Source: CAVPCZ01 sp963702445
GTDB lineage: Bacteria; Bacteroidota; Ignavibacteria; UBA10030; UBA6906
Assembly: GCA_963702445.1 (NCBI GenBank)
Contig: CAVPCZ010000004.1
Location: forward strand, 1-64,000
Length of the DNA stretch: 64,000 nt
Direction: 5' to 3'
Positions 56,277 through 64,000 of this stretch are shown in pieces (within the stretch, counting starts at the first letter, position 1; every line of letters begins with the position of its first letter). A program made the translations under genes and the position numbers. The notes under the pieces are model-generated. The model saw nothing but the letters and a program-made list of their open reading frames with translations. It ran no database searches and had not been told where the DNA came from.

Positions 56277-56933
56277 GTGCTCGAACAACTTCCTTCGCTT
56301 GAAGAGATCGTCATCTGGGGGGGCTACATCGGCCTCTTCATCATCATCTATGCCGAGACGGGCCTGCTGATCGGGTTCTTCCTACCAGGGGATTCACTCC
56401 TGGTCACGGCGGGCCTGTTTGCCGCGCGCGGACAGATGGATATCGTGCTGCTGAACGTCATCCTCTGGATCGCCGCCGTCGCCGGCGACGCCACCGGCTA
56501 CTACATCGGTGTGAAAACCGGGCATGCCCTCTACAACCGGCCTCAGTCACGGTGGTTCCGGCGTGACCATCTCATTAAAACCCATGAGTTCTACGAGAAG
56601 TACGGAGGTATCACCATCGTGCTGGCGCGGTTCATGCCCTTCGCACGCACCTTCGCCCCGGTAGTCGCCGGTATCGGCGACATGACATACCGCAGGTTCG
56701 CCTTTTTCAATATCGCCGGGGGAATCGGGTGGGTGACCAGCATGACCCTCACCGGGTACTTCCTCGGCCGGGTAATCCCCGGGATCGAGCACAATATCGA
56801 GTATGTCATTGCGGTTGTCATTTTCATTTCCATCCTTCCCCTGATCTACAAGTACCTCCAGCACCGTTTCGGCAAAAAGGCACCCGTGCCGGCATCGGAA
56901 GAGGTTCGAGATCCCAGTCATCCGGCACCGTAG
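56277..56933 (+). CDS. DedA/VTT family membrane protein
   Basis: 218 residues with five or six hydrophobic segments. Family motifs: ETGLLIGFFLPGDSLLVTAGLF near the N-terminus, GDATGYYIG and FMPFARTFAPVVAGIGDM (the F/R-x-x-P...G pattern) in the second half. GTG 56277 is the first start consistent with the frame. DedA proteins are thought to move undecaprenyl phosphate or other lipids across the membrane. It is followed after 6 bp by a CaCA antiporter in the same direction. The gap to recG is 292 bp, with no other gene visible. Confidence 0.88.
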   Translation: MLEQLPSLEEIVIWGGYIGLFIIIYAETGLLIGFFLPGDSLLVTAGLFAARGQMDIVLLNVILWIAAVAGDATGYYIGVKTGHALYNRPQSRWFRRDHLIKTHEFYEKYGGITIVLARFMPFARTFAPVVAGIGDMTYRRFAFFNIAGGIGWVTSMTLTGYFLGRVIPGIEHNIEYVIAVVIFISILPLIYKYLQHRFGKKAPVPASEEVRDPSHPAP

Positions 56934-56939
56934 CACTTC

Positions 56940-58046
56940 ATGGACATCCATACACTCGTGTTCGCCGTTCTCGGCCTCGCCCTTCTCGTAGGCGGGGCTG
57001 AACTGCTTGTGCGCGGCGCATCGCGGCTCGCCGCTGCGGTCGGTGTCACCCCCCTGGTCATCGGACTCACGGTCGTCGCCTACGGAACCAGTGCGCCGGA
57101 GATGGCCGTCAGCATCAACGCCGCACTCTCCGGACAGGCCGATATCGCCGCAGGGAATGTTGTCGGGAGCAACATCTTCAACGTCCTCTTCATTCTCGGG
57201 CTTTCCGCAATGGTTGCCCCTCTGGTGGTCTCGCAGCAGCTCGTGCGACTGGACGTGCCCCTGATGATCGCCGTGAGTGTTGCCATGCTGGTCCTCGGAC
57301 TGGACGGAAACATCAGCCGTCTTGAGGGGGTGGTCCTCTTTGCCGGCGTGCTGGCCTACACGGTCTGGTCGATACGGCAGAGCCGCCGGGAAACAAAAGA
57401 GGTGCGGGAGGAGTACGAAAAACACTTCGGCGGCGCCAAAACGCATCGCAAGGAACTCCTGGTTGATCTCCTGTTCATCGCGGGAGGGCTTGGCCTCCTG
57501 GTGATCGGATCCGAGTGGCTCGTGAACGGCGCCACCGCCCTCGCACGGTACATGGGAGTGGGTGAACTCATCATCGGTCTCACGATTGTCGCCGCCGGCA
57601 CATCCCTCCCCGAACTCGCCACATCCGTCGTCGCCGCATTCAAAGGCGAACGGGACATCGCGGTGGGGAACGTCGTCGGGAGCAACATCTTCAACATTCT
57701 CAGCGTGCTGGGCCTCTCCAGCGCCCTGAACCCCGGCGGGATCGTGATTTCTCCGGCACTGCTGCACGGGGATATCCCCGTCATGATTGCCGTGGCTGTG
57801 GCCTGCCTCCCGATATTCTTCACCGGACACAGGATTTCCCGCTGGGAGGGTGTGCTCTTTTTCGGATACTACGTCGCCTATGCGCTTCACCTCATCTTCA
57901 ATGCCACAGGCCACGCCGCGGCCGGAGCGTTTTCCACGGTGATGGTGTTCGGCGTTATTCCATTGACATTCGTAACACTTCTGGTCTTCGTTATGCGTGC
58001 CATGAAAGAGCGGGGCACGCGGGCGGAGACCCGGGAGCTCCGTTAG
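56940..58046 (+). CDS. CaCA family sodium/calcium antiporter-like protein
   Basis: 368 residues with ten or so helices in an inverted duplication. The two alpha-repeats are clear: YGTSAPEMAVSINAALSGQ with DIAAGNVVGSNIFN, and AGTSLPELATSVVAAFKGE with DIAVGNVVGSNIFN. The acidic ion-binding Glu is in each PE motif. A hydrophilic loop rich in Glu/Arg (~145-170) joins the halves. Intact. It starts 6 bp after DedA and is probably cotranscribed. Exchanges Ca2+ (or K+) for Na+/H+. Confidence 0.9.
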   Translation: MDIHTLVFAVLGLALLVGGAELLVRGASRLAAAVGVTPLVIGLTVVAYGTSAPEMAVSINAALSGQADIAAGNVVGSNIFNVLFILGLSAMVAPLVVSQQLVRLDVPLMIAVSVAMLVLGLDGNISRLEGVVLFAGVLAYTVWSIRQSRRETKEVREEYEKHFGGAKTHRKELLVDLLFIAGGLGLLVIGSEWLVNGATALARYMGVGELIIGLTIVAAGTSLPELATSVVAAFKGERDIAVGNVVGSNIFNILSVLGLSSALNPGGIVISPALLHGDIPVMIAVAVACLPIFFTGHRISRWEGVLFFGYYVAYALHLIFNATGHAAAGAFSTVMVFGVIPLTFVTLLVFVMRAMKERGTRAETRELR

Positions 58047-58094
58047 CCGCAGCGTACCGGGCGACACAGGCCGTCTGCCCGGGAAAGGAGCAAC

Positions 58095-59768
58095 ATGTCC
58101 ACAAACAACGAACGCTGGGGATCGCGCGTCGGGCTTGTCCTCGCCATGGCGGGGAACGCCGTCGGCCTCGGCAACTTCCTCCGGTTTCCCGTCCAGGCGA
58201 TCAACAACGGCGGCGGGGCGTTTATCATCCCCTACCTCGTTTCGTTCCTCGTCATGGGCATTCCCCTTCTCTGGATCGAATGGTCCATGGGCCGCTACGG
58301 GGGGAAGCTCGGGCACCATTCAGCCCCTTTTATGCTGGATGCCATGGCCAGGCGCCGCTGGTGGAAGTACTTCGGCGTCTTCGGCATCTGGACGAACCTG
58401 GCCGTTGCCGCATACTACTGCTATATCGAATCCTGGACGATCTCCTATGTGTTCCATTCCCTGGGTCAGACATTCAGCGGGATGTCCCAGCACGAGGTGG
58501 CGGCTTTCTTCACGAACTACGTCGATATCACCACAACCTCAACGGGCATTCCCTATGAAGCCCCCATCTTCTACGCCATCTGCCTGTTTCTGAACACCTG
58601 GATTCTCTCCCGGGGACTGAGCGGCGGCGTCGAAAAGACCGCAAAGATCGGCATGCCCTTGCTGATCCTCTTCGGGATTTTCCTCGCAATCCGGGGACTC
58701 ACGCTCGGCAATTCCGGCGCGAGCGCCGCACATCCCGATGCGGACGCCTGGGCCGGGCTGAACTTCCTCTGGACCCCCCAGTTTGACTCCCTTTCCAACC
58801 CGAAGGTGTGGCTGGCTGCGGCGGGACAGATCTTCTTCACGCTCTCCGTCGGCATGGGGACCATCCACTGTTACGCGGCCTACGTCAAATCCAAAGACGA
58901 TGTCGCACTCAACGCCATGTCCGCCGGCTGGATGAATGAGTTCGTGGAAGTGGTGCTCGGCAGTTCAATCATCATCCCTATCGCCGCCGGCTATCTGGGC
59001 CTCGAGTGGGTGAAACAGAACGCAGGGTTCGGCATGGCTTTTCAGACCATGCCGTTTCTCTTCGACAACTGGGGACCGGTGTTCGCCACCATGGCCGGCG
59101 TTTTCTGGTTCGGCCTCCTCTTCTTTGCGGGCATCACCTCGTCGCTTGCCATGGGCACACCCTGGATGGGCTTCTTTCAGGACGAGTTCGACTGGAGCCG
59201 GACGAAGTCGGCATGGACCTTCGGTGCCGTGGTGCTGCTGATGGGCCTGCCGACGGTGTTTTTCTACAACTACGGCGTCTTCAATGAATACGACTACTGG
59301 GCGGGAACGGTTGCGCTGGTGGTGTTCGCACTTGCCGAGGCGGTGATCTTCTCCTGGGTATTCGGGATCAACCGGGGGTGGAAGGAAATCACCGACGGGT
59401 CCGACATGAAGGTGCCCGCGGTCTACAAGTTTATCATCAAGTATGTCACGCCCCTCTTTCTCCTGGCCGTTTTTGTCGGATCGGTTTTCTCGCCAAAGGA
59501 CGGGGACTGGCAGGGCGCGTGGAGCAGCCTTGTGCAGGGGGCGGGATGGGAGCTGGACAACGGCTCACTTATCAAGATGTTCTTCAACACGGGCCTCCAT
59601 GAGCAGCTGGCTGCTGCCACCGATCCCGCGCAGATAGCCCATCTGCAGGATTCGCTGCTTCTTGTGAATCTCTCCCGGGCCTTGCTCACCGCGGTCTTTG
59701 CGGGAATCGCCCTCATGGTGTTTTTCGCCGCACGAAAACGTAAACGCCGGCAGGAGTCAACCGTATGA
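58095..59768 (+). CDS. NSS family Na+-coupled amino-acid transporter (large subunit, MetP-like)
   Basis: 557 residues, LeuT-fold sodium symporter with about twelve helices. N-terminal RWGSRVGLVLAMAGNAVGLGNFLRFP contains the unwound TM1 Na+ site; NNGGGAFIIPYL and GITSSLAMG (TM8) complete the sodium sites. ATG 58095 has AAAGGAG upstream. Its stop overlaps the start of a 37-residue membrane ORF resembling MetS, the small subunit needed for activity of MetP-type methionine/alanine importers, which supports amino-acid import. The exact substrate is not determined. Confidence 0.9.
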   Translation: MSTNNERWGSRVGLVLAMAGNAVGLGNFLRFPVQAINNGGGAFIIPYLVSFLVMGIPLLWIEWSMGRYGGKLGHHSAPFMLDAMARRRWWKYFGVFGIWTNLAVAAYYCYIESWTISYVFHSLGQTFSGMSQHEVAAFFTNYVDITTTSTGIPYEAPIFYAICLFLNTWILSRGLSGGVEKTAKIGMPLLILFGIFLAIRGLTLGNSGASAAHPDADAWAGLNFLWTPQFDSLSNPKVWLAAAGQIFFTLSVGMGTIHCYAAYVKSKDDVALNAMSAGWMNEFVEVVLGSSIIIPIAAGYLGLEWVKQNAGFGMAFQTMPFLFDNWGPVFATMAGVFWFGLLFFAGITSSLAMGTPWMGFFQDEFDWSRTKSAWTFGAVVLLMGLPTVFFYNYGVFNEYDYWAGTVALVVFALAEAVIFSWVFGINRGWKEITDGSDMKVPAVYKFIIKYVTPLFLLAVFVGSVFSPKDGDWQGAWSSLVQGAGWELDNGSLIKMFFNTGLHEQLAAATDPAQIAHLQDSLLLVNLSRALLTAVFAGIALMVFFAARKRKRRQESTV

Positions 59769-59878
59769 ACACCTCCGCGATTCTGATGATGGTGATCACC
59801 ATGCTGCTGGTCACCGGTTTTGCGGTCTTCTTTTTTGTCAAAATGCTCCGCACGCCGACCAAGCACGACGCAGGATAG
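59765..59878 (+). CDS. MetS-like small subunit of NSS transporter
   Basis: 37 residues, missed by ordinary length cut-offs. ATG 59765 overlaps the NSS stop (ATGA). A single transmembrane helix (ILMMVITMLLVTGFAVFFFV) is followed by a short basic tail with Lys/His. Length, position and layout match the MetS/'methionine and alanine importer small subunit' family that forms a complex with the NSS large subunit. Likely translated by coupling. Confidence 0.75.
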   Translation: MNTSAILMMVITMLLVTGFAVFFFVKMLRTPTKHDAG

Positions 59879-59955
59879 TCCGGAGCCGGTGCTTCCCTTT
59901 TGTTCATTGCATTTCATTTTCACACCACCCATCAGAAAGGAGTGCCTTCCTCCAC

Positions 59956-62124
59956 ATGGAACTCACGCTCATTCTGGGCATCAGCGGTCTCGGACTGCTG
60001 TTTGCCCTCTGGCTCATGCAAAATGTGCTGCGGCGCGACACGGGGACACCGAAAATGCGGGAAATCTCCGATGCCATCAAGGCGGGCGCCGAGGCGTTTC
60101 TCAGGCGCCAGAACCGCACGATCATCTATCTCGCCATCATCCTGGCGGCGATCATCTATATCCTGTACGCCTTTGTGCGGGCGCACAACGAACACGACCC
60201 TGCCTCTCCCGCCGAACTCGCACTCTGGACCACGCTCTCGTTCGTCTTCGGAGCCGCGTGTTCTGTCGCCGCGGGCTACATGGGGATGTGGGTGGCCATC
60301 CGCTCCAACATACGGACGGCGGCGGGCGCGACAAGGGATATGAACAGCGCTCTGCAGCCGGCGCTCCGCGGGGGCGCCGTGTCAGGATTCTTCGTGGTGG
60401 CGTTGAGCCTTCTCGGCGTGGCCGGGCTGTTCGCCATCGTGCGGGCCTCGGGCGTGACGGAGGACGTGACCAAGATCCCGTTGCTGATCGTGGGCTACGG
60501 CTTCGGGGCGAGCTTTGTGGCGCTGTTCGCGCAGCTCGGTGGAGGTATCTACACAAAGGCGGCGGACGTCGGTGCGGACCTCGTCGGCAAAGTCGAAGCC
60601 GGCATTCCGGAAGACGACCCCCGGAACCCCGCGGTGATCGCCGACCTTGTGGGAGATAACGTGGGTGACTGCGCCGGCCGCGGAGCCGACCTGTTCGAAT
60701 CCACGGCTGCAGAGAACATCGGCGCCATGATTCTCGCCGCGGGCCTCTACCGCGCCAATACCGCCTTCTTTGAAACGGCGGGGCTGTCGCTGCTCGGCGT
60801 GCTGCTTTTCCCGCTTGTCGCCCGTGCGTTCGGCATCATCGCATCCATGATCGGCATCCTGTCGGTGAAGACCAACGACAGGGAGGATCCCATGAAGGCC
60901 CTGAACCGCGGCTACTATGTGACTGCGGTCCTGGCCATGATCGGATTCTTCATCGCATCGTACTGGCTTCTGGGTCCCCAGCATTACTTCCACTTCTTCC
61001 TCTGCGGGCTCGTCGGCATTGTCACATCGATCGCCTTTGTCCTGATCACGATCTACTATACGGATTACAAGTACCGCCCGGTGCTCTCCATCGCCAAAGC
61101 ATCGCAGACGGGCCCCGCCACCAATATCATCAGCGGTATCGCCGTCGGCATGGAATCCACCGGGTACCCGGTGCTGGTAATCGCCGCCGCAATCATCGGC
61201 GCGTACTATCTGGGAGAAAGCTCCGGACTGCAGCATGCGGGCCTTTTCGGCACGGCCGTTGCCACCATGGGCATGCTCTCCACGGCGGCGTACATACTCG
61301 CGATGGACACGTTCGGCCCGATCACCGACAACGCGGGCGGTATCGTGGAAATGAGCCAGCAGCCGAAAGAAGTGCGTGACCGCACGGACCGGCTGGACTC
61401 GGTCGGCAACACCACGAAGGCCCTGACAAAGGGGTATGCGGTCGGATCAGCAGCGCTGGCGGCGTTCCTGCTCTTCAGCGCATACATGGACGAAGTGAAA
61501 ATCTACATGCCCTCGTTCGAAGGCGTCATCAATCTGAACAAACCGGAGGTGTTTGTCGGGGCCATGCTGGGTGCGGTTCTCGTGTTCCTCTTCTCCTCGC
61601 TGGCGATCAAAGCGGTCGGAAAAGCGGCGGGCGCGATCATCCAGAATGTCCGGGAGCAATTCCGCAACAACCCGGGCATCATGCTGGGTACATCGAAACC
61701 CGATTACGGGCAGTGCGTGGACATCGCCACGAAGTCGGCGTTGCGCGAGATGGTTGCCCCGGGCCTGCTCACCGTGGGCCTGCCAATAGCGGTAGGCCTC
61801 ATCTTCAAGTGGCTGTATGTTTCGGCGGGCCAGCCGGTGCACGGTGCCAGCGGCGCTGAAGTGGTGGGTGGATTACTCATGGTGGGCACGATCGTGGGCG
61901 TCTTGATGGCACTCTTTCTGAACAACGGCGGCGGGGCATGGGACAATGCCAAGAAGTACATAGAAACCGGCGCGTACGGCGGAAAGCGGTCCGACCCTCA
62001 CAAGGCCGCGGTGGTCGGGGACACGGTCGGCGATCCCTTTAAGGACACGGCGGGTCCATCCCTCCACGTCCTTATCAAGTTGCTGAGCACCATTACGCTG
62101 GTCCTGGCACCCCTGTTCATCTAG
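59956..62124 (+). CDS. hppA: Membrane-bound ion-translocating pyrophosphatase (K+-independent type)
   Basis: A 722-residue integral membrane PPase coupling PPi hydrolysis to H+ (or Na+) export. Sixteen hydrophobic segments. Active-site motifs: DVGADLVGKVEAGIPEDDPR, GDNVGDCAGRGADLFES, GGGAWDNAKKYIE and VGDTVGDPFKDTAGPS. The motif GNTTKALTKG at ~483-492 has Lys and Thr at the positions that are Ala and Ala/Gly in K+-dependent enzymes, so K+-independence is predicted and H+ pumping is likely. ATG 59956 is the first start in the conserved N-terminus. It follows the NSS/MetS pair by 77 bp. Confidence 0.93.
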   Translation: MELTLILGISGLGLLFALWLMQNVLRRDTGTPKMREISDAIKAGAEAFLRRQNRTIIYLAIILAAIIYILYAFVRAHNEHDPASPAELALWTTLSFVFGAACSVAAGYMGMWVAIRSNIRTAAGATRDMNSALQPALRGGAVSGFFVVALSLLGVAGLFAIVRASGVTEDVTKIPLLIVGYGFGASFVALFAQLGGGIYTKAADVGADLVGKVEAGIPEDDPRNPAVIADLVGDNVGDCAGRGADLFESTAAENIGAMILAAGLYRANTAFFETAGLSLLGVLLFPLVARAFGIIASMIGILSVKTNDREDPMKALNRGYYVTAVLAMIGFFIASYWLLGPQHYFHFFLCGLVGIVTSIAFVLITIYYTDYKYRPVLSIAKASQTGPATNIISGIAVGMESTGYPVLVIAAAIIGAYYLGESSGLQHAGLFGTAVATMGMLSTAAYILAMDTFGPITDNAGGIVEMSQQPKEVRDRTDRLDSVGNTTKALTKGYAVGSAALAAFLLFSAYMDEVKIYMPSFEGVINLNKPEVFVGAMLGAVLVFLFSSLAIKAVGKAAGAIIQNVREQFRNNPGIMLGTSKPDYGQCVDIATKSALREMVAPGLLTVGLPIAVGLIFKWLYVSAGQPVHGASGAEVVGGLLMVGTIVGVLMALFLNNGGGAWDNAKKYIETGAYGGKRSDPHKAAVVGDTVGDPFKDTAGPSLHVLIKLLSTITLVLAPLFI

Positions 62125-62253
62125 ACCGCCAGGTCTTGCCCGACCCTGTGCCGGTCGGGTCCGGAAGGCGCCGGACCTGCCCATAGCTACGGGGCAGTTC
62201 CGGCGAACACCTGGCCTGCTCACCGAACACCGGGTGCGCGCTTCCTGAAAGAC

Positions 62254-62296
62254 AAATCCCGTCCCGACAAACGTCAGGACGGGATTTCTGTTTTCC
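62254..62296. terminator. Rho-independent terminator between convergent genes
   Basis: An 11-bp stem AAATCCCGTCC/GGACGGGATTT (62254-62264, 62277-62287) followed by CTGTTTTCC. A weaker hairpin CCCGACC/GGTCGGG lies at 62139-62159. Together they end hppA and probably gpsA. Confidence 0.75.
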
Positions 62297-62308
62297 TTTT
62301 CCCTCCCC

Positions 62309-63310
62309 CTACCACACTTCCCCCTTTGGCCCCCTGGTCATCAGATCGTGACAGGCACTCAGCGGATCTTTCCCCTCAAACAGGATCCTGTGCACCTGTT
62401 CGATGATCGGGACTTCCACGCCGACCTTGCGGGCAAGGGCGTACGCCGAACGGGTGGTTTCGACCCCTTCAGCCACCATCACCATCCCGGCAAGGATGTC
62501 GGGCAGTGTACGTCCTTTTCCGATCTCCACGCCGATGTGCCGGTTCCGGCTGTGGCGGCTCATGCAGGTGACCATCAGGTCGCCGATTCCGGAGAGGCCC
62601 CCGAATGTCTGGATATGGGCGCCGCGGGCGACACCCACGCGCGCGATTTCCGCGATGCCGCGGGTCATCACCGCCGCCTTCGTATTGTCCCCCAGGTCCG
62701 CTCCGTCAATGATACCGGCCGCTATGGCGATGACGTTTTTCAACGCGCCGCCCAGCTCCACACCCGGGAGGTCTGTGCTGACGTAGACACGGAAAGAGGG
62801 CAGCATGAACACCGATTGAACCGCCCGTGCCGTGGCAATATCGGATGACGCGGCCACCACCGTGGTGGGAATTTTCTTGCTGACCTCTTCGGCGTGGCTC
62901 GGACCGGAGAGCGTGGCGATGCGTTCGGGAAGGATGCCGGGGAGGACATCATGGATCATCTCCGACATCGTCATCAATGTCCCGTTTTCAATCCCCTTCG
63001 CGACGTTCACCAGCATCAAATCCCGGGGCACCCGTTCTTTGATGCCGGCAAGAACACCCCGGAGGAATTGCGACGGGACGGCGGCCACGATCATCCGGGC
63101 GTCACTCACCGCATCAGACAGCTTGCTCGTGACCGCAATCTGTTCCGGAATATGAACACCGGGAAGAAACAACGGGTTGAGGCGGGTCGTGCGGATGACC
63201 TCCGCATCCTTTTCGAGGAAGGACCAGAGTGAAACGTCATGGGAATTTTCAGCGAGGACGATCGCCAGGGTGGTTCCCCAGCTGCCCGCGCCGAGAACGG
63301 CTATGCGCAT
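62309..63310 (-). CDS. gpsA: NAD(P)+-dependent glycerol-3-phosphate dehydrogenase
   Basis: A 333-residue cytosolic enzyme making sn-glycerol 3-phosphate for phospholipid synthesis. Rossmann loop AVLGAGSWGTTLA (~4-16). Conserved VNVAKGIENGT, SGPSHAEEV and the catalytic-Lys region GGALKNVIAIAAGIIDG are present, as is the C-terminal MVAEGVETTRSAY. It lies 18 bp downstream of plsY in the same direction; gpsA-plsY is a natural pair supplying and using glycerol 3-phosphate. Confidence 0.95.
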   Translation of the reverse strand: MRIAVLGAGSWGTTLAIVLAENSHDVSLWSFLEKDAEVIRTTRLNPLFLPGVHIPEQIAVTSKLSDAVSDARMIVAAVPSQFLRGVLAGIKERVPRDLMLVNVAKGIENGTLMTMSEMIHDVLPGILPERIATLSGPSHAEEVSKKIPTTVVAASSDIATARAVQSVFMLPSFRVYVSTDLPGVELGGALKNVIAIAAGIIDGADLGDNTKAAVMTRGIAEIARVGVARGAHIQTFGGLSGIGDLMVTCMSRHSRNRHIGVEIGKGRTLPDILAGMVMVAEGVETTRSAYALARKVGVEVPIIEQVHRILFEGKDPLSACHDLMTRGPKGEVW

Positions 63311-63328
63311 ACCTGCTACCGGTTGATG

Positions 63329-64000
63329 TTATCCGGCTGTGGAGGCGGTCTCTTTTTTCTTGAAGAGTCGGAGACCCGTGATCCTGTTTTCGGTGCCTCT
63401 CAGCAACCTCGTGATGTTTTTTCGGTGGGTGTAGATGATCAACAGGGAGATGCCGATGCTGAAGAAAATGAGTGTGCCATATCCCTCAACCTGGACCATG
63501 AAGACGTTCTCGCGGAAGAACATCGTCAGGGGAAACGCCACGGCGGCGCTGAGCGACCCGAGGGATACGTAATGTGTAAGGAGGAAGACCAGGCCGAATA
63601 CGCCGAAGGAAACCGCCACCTCGATCGGCGCCACACCGATGAGCATGCCGCCGGCGGTGGCGATCCCTTTGCCGCCGCGGAACCCCGCGAAGACCGTCCA
63701 TATGTGGCCGAGGATCGCCGAACATCCCGCAATGATCTGGACAACGGTGAAGTCGTCAAACGGTGTCGCATTCTCAAAAGGAATCGAACCCTGCATCAGC
63801 CGGGCGACGAGCATCGTCGACACCAGCCCCTTCGCCATATCCATGGCGATGACAAAGAAGCCGGCCTTCCACCCCAGCACACGGATCACATTTGTCCCGC
63901 CGGCGTTCCCGCTGCCGTAGTGGCGAATATCGATGCCCTTGACCTTCCGGGCGACGATAATGCTGGTCGGGATGGACCCGATCAGGTAGCTCAGGACAGC
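63329..64000 (-). CDS. plsY: Glycerol-3-phosphate acyltransferase PlsY (5' end beyond window)
   Basis: Open to the window edge, about 223 residues shown. Transfers acyl from acyl-phosphate to glycerol 3-phosphate in the membrane. Conserved motifs: YLIGSIPTSIIVAR near the visible N-terminus, HYGSGNAGGTNVIRVLG (motif 1 with Gly/Asn) and GHIWTVFAGFRGGKGIATAGG (motif 2). Only a few N-terminal residues are missing. The C-terminal 20 residues are polar and end in a Lys-rich tail. Precedes gpsA. Confidence 0.93.
   Translation of the reverse strand, partial: AVLSYLIGSIPTSIIVARKVKGIDIRHYGSGNAGGTNVIRVLGWKAGFFVIAMDMAKGLVSTMLVARLMQGSIPFENATPFDDFTVVQIIAGCSAILGHIWTVFAGFRGGKGIATAGGMLIGVAPIEVAVSFGVFGLVFLLTHYVSLGSLSAAVAFPLTMFFRENVFMVQVEGYGTLIFFSIGISLLIIYTHRKNITRLLRGTENRITGLRLFKKKETASTAG

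Noticed and set aside
1..64000. CRISPR arrays and IS elements
   Set aside because: No regularly spaced 20-40 bp repeats, and no transposase reading frame with terminal inverted repeats, were seen.

Overview
The window looks like bacterial chromosome from the FCB group (Ignavibacteriota/Bacteroidota/Chlorobiota-like). The lineage markers are type IX-secretion-style C-terminal tails containing NYPNPFNPST, a GWxTD-domain protein, an Omp85-type outer-membrane protein, a heptosyltransferase-like GT9 enzyme and a high-GC housekeeping backbone. This is inference from gene content, not a phylogeny.

Layout. (1) 1 to about 11,573 is an integrated element of lower GC. It ends at a tRNA-His gene cut in its T-loop, beside a tyrosine recombinase. 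It carries tandem paralogous lipoproteins, a recombination-type module (two small proteins, a DUF932 protein, a Sak4/RecA-like ATPase and a partner), an N-terminal restriction-enzyme remnant, a structured gene-less stretch and a giant secreted surface protein. (2) 11.8-21.4 kb is a catabolic island of dehydrogenases, an M20 hydrolase, a class-III aminotransferase, two Gfo/Idh/MocA oxidoreductases, an epimerase and an NhaC antiporter, arranged as two convergent transcription units. (3) 21.5-29 kb holds a membrane glycosyltransferase, a secreted DUF4397 protein, an exported protein, a GT4 glycosyltransferase and an M20 dipeptidase. (4) 29-49 kb is housekeeping: carB, a hydroxypyruvate-reductase-like enzyme, cstA, yraN-rnhB, an Omp85 protein, a GWxTD protein, rimO, cdsA, a CPBP protease, GT9 and dnaG. 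(5) 49.7-53.7 kb is a compact operon with its own sigma70-like promoter: two D-Ala-D-Ala-ligase-like ATP-grasp enzymes, a GNAT acetyltransferase and a lysine 2,3-aminomutase. It looks like a beta-lysine conjugate pathway and is the best candidate here for an undescribed system. (6) 53.8-64 kb: recG, a DedA protein, a CaCA antiporter, an NSS transporter with its MetS-like small subunit, a K+-independent membrane pyrophosphatase, gpsA and plsY (cut by the window edge).

A caution applies throughout. Many genes, including indispensable ones (dnaG, carB, the Omp85 gene), carry one-base frameshifts, mostly at short homopolymers. The simplest explanation is residual indel error in the assembly, so 'pseudogene' below means 'reading frame broken in this sequence', not 'proven dead'. 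The density is highest in the element (five shifts in about 1.6 kb) and in the two large secreted proteins.
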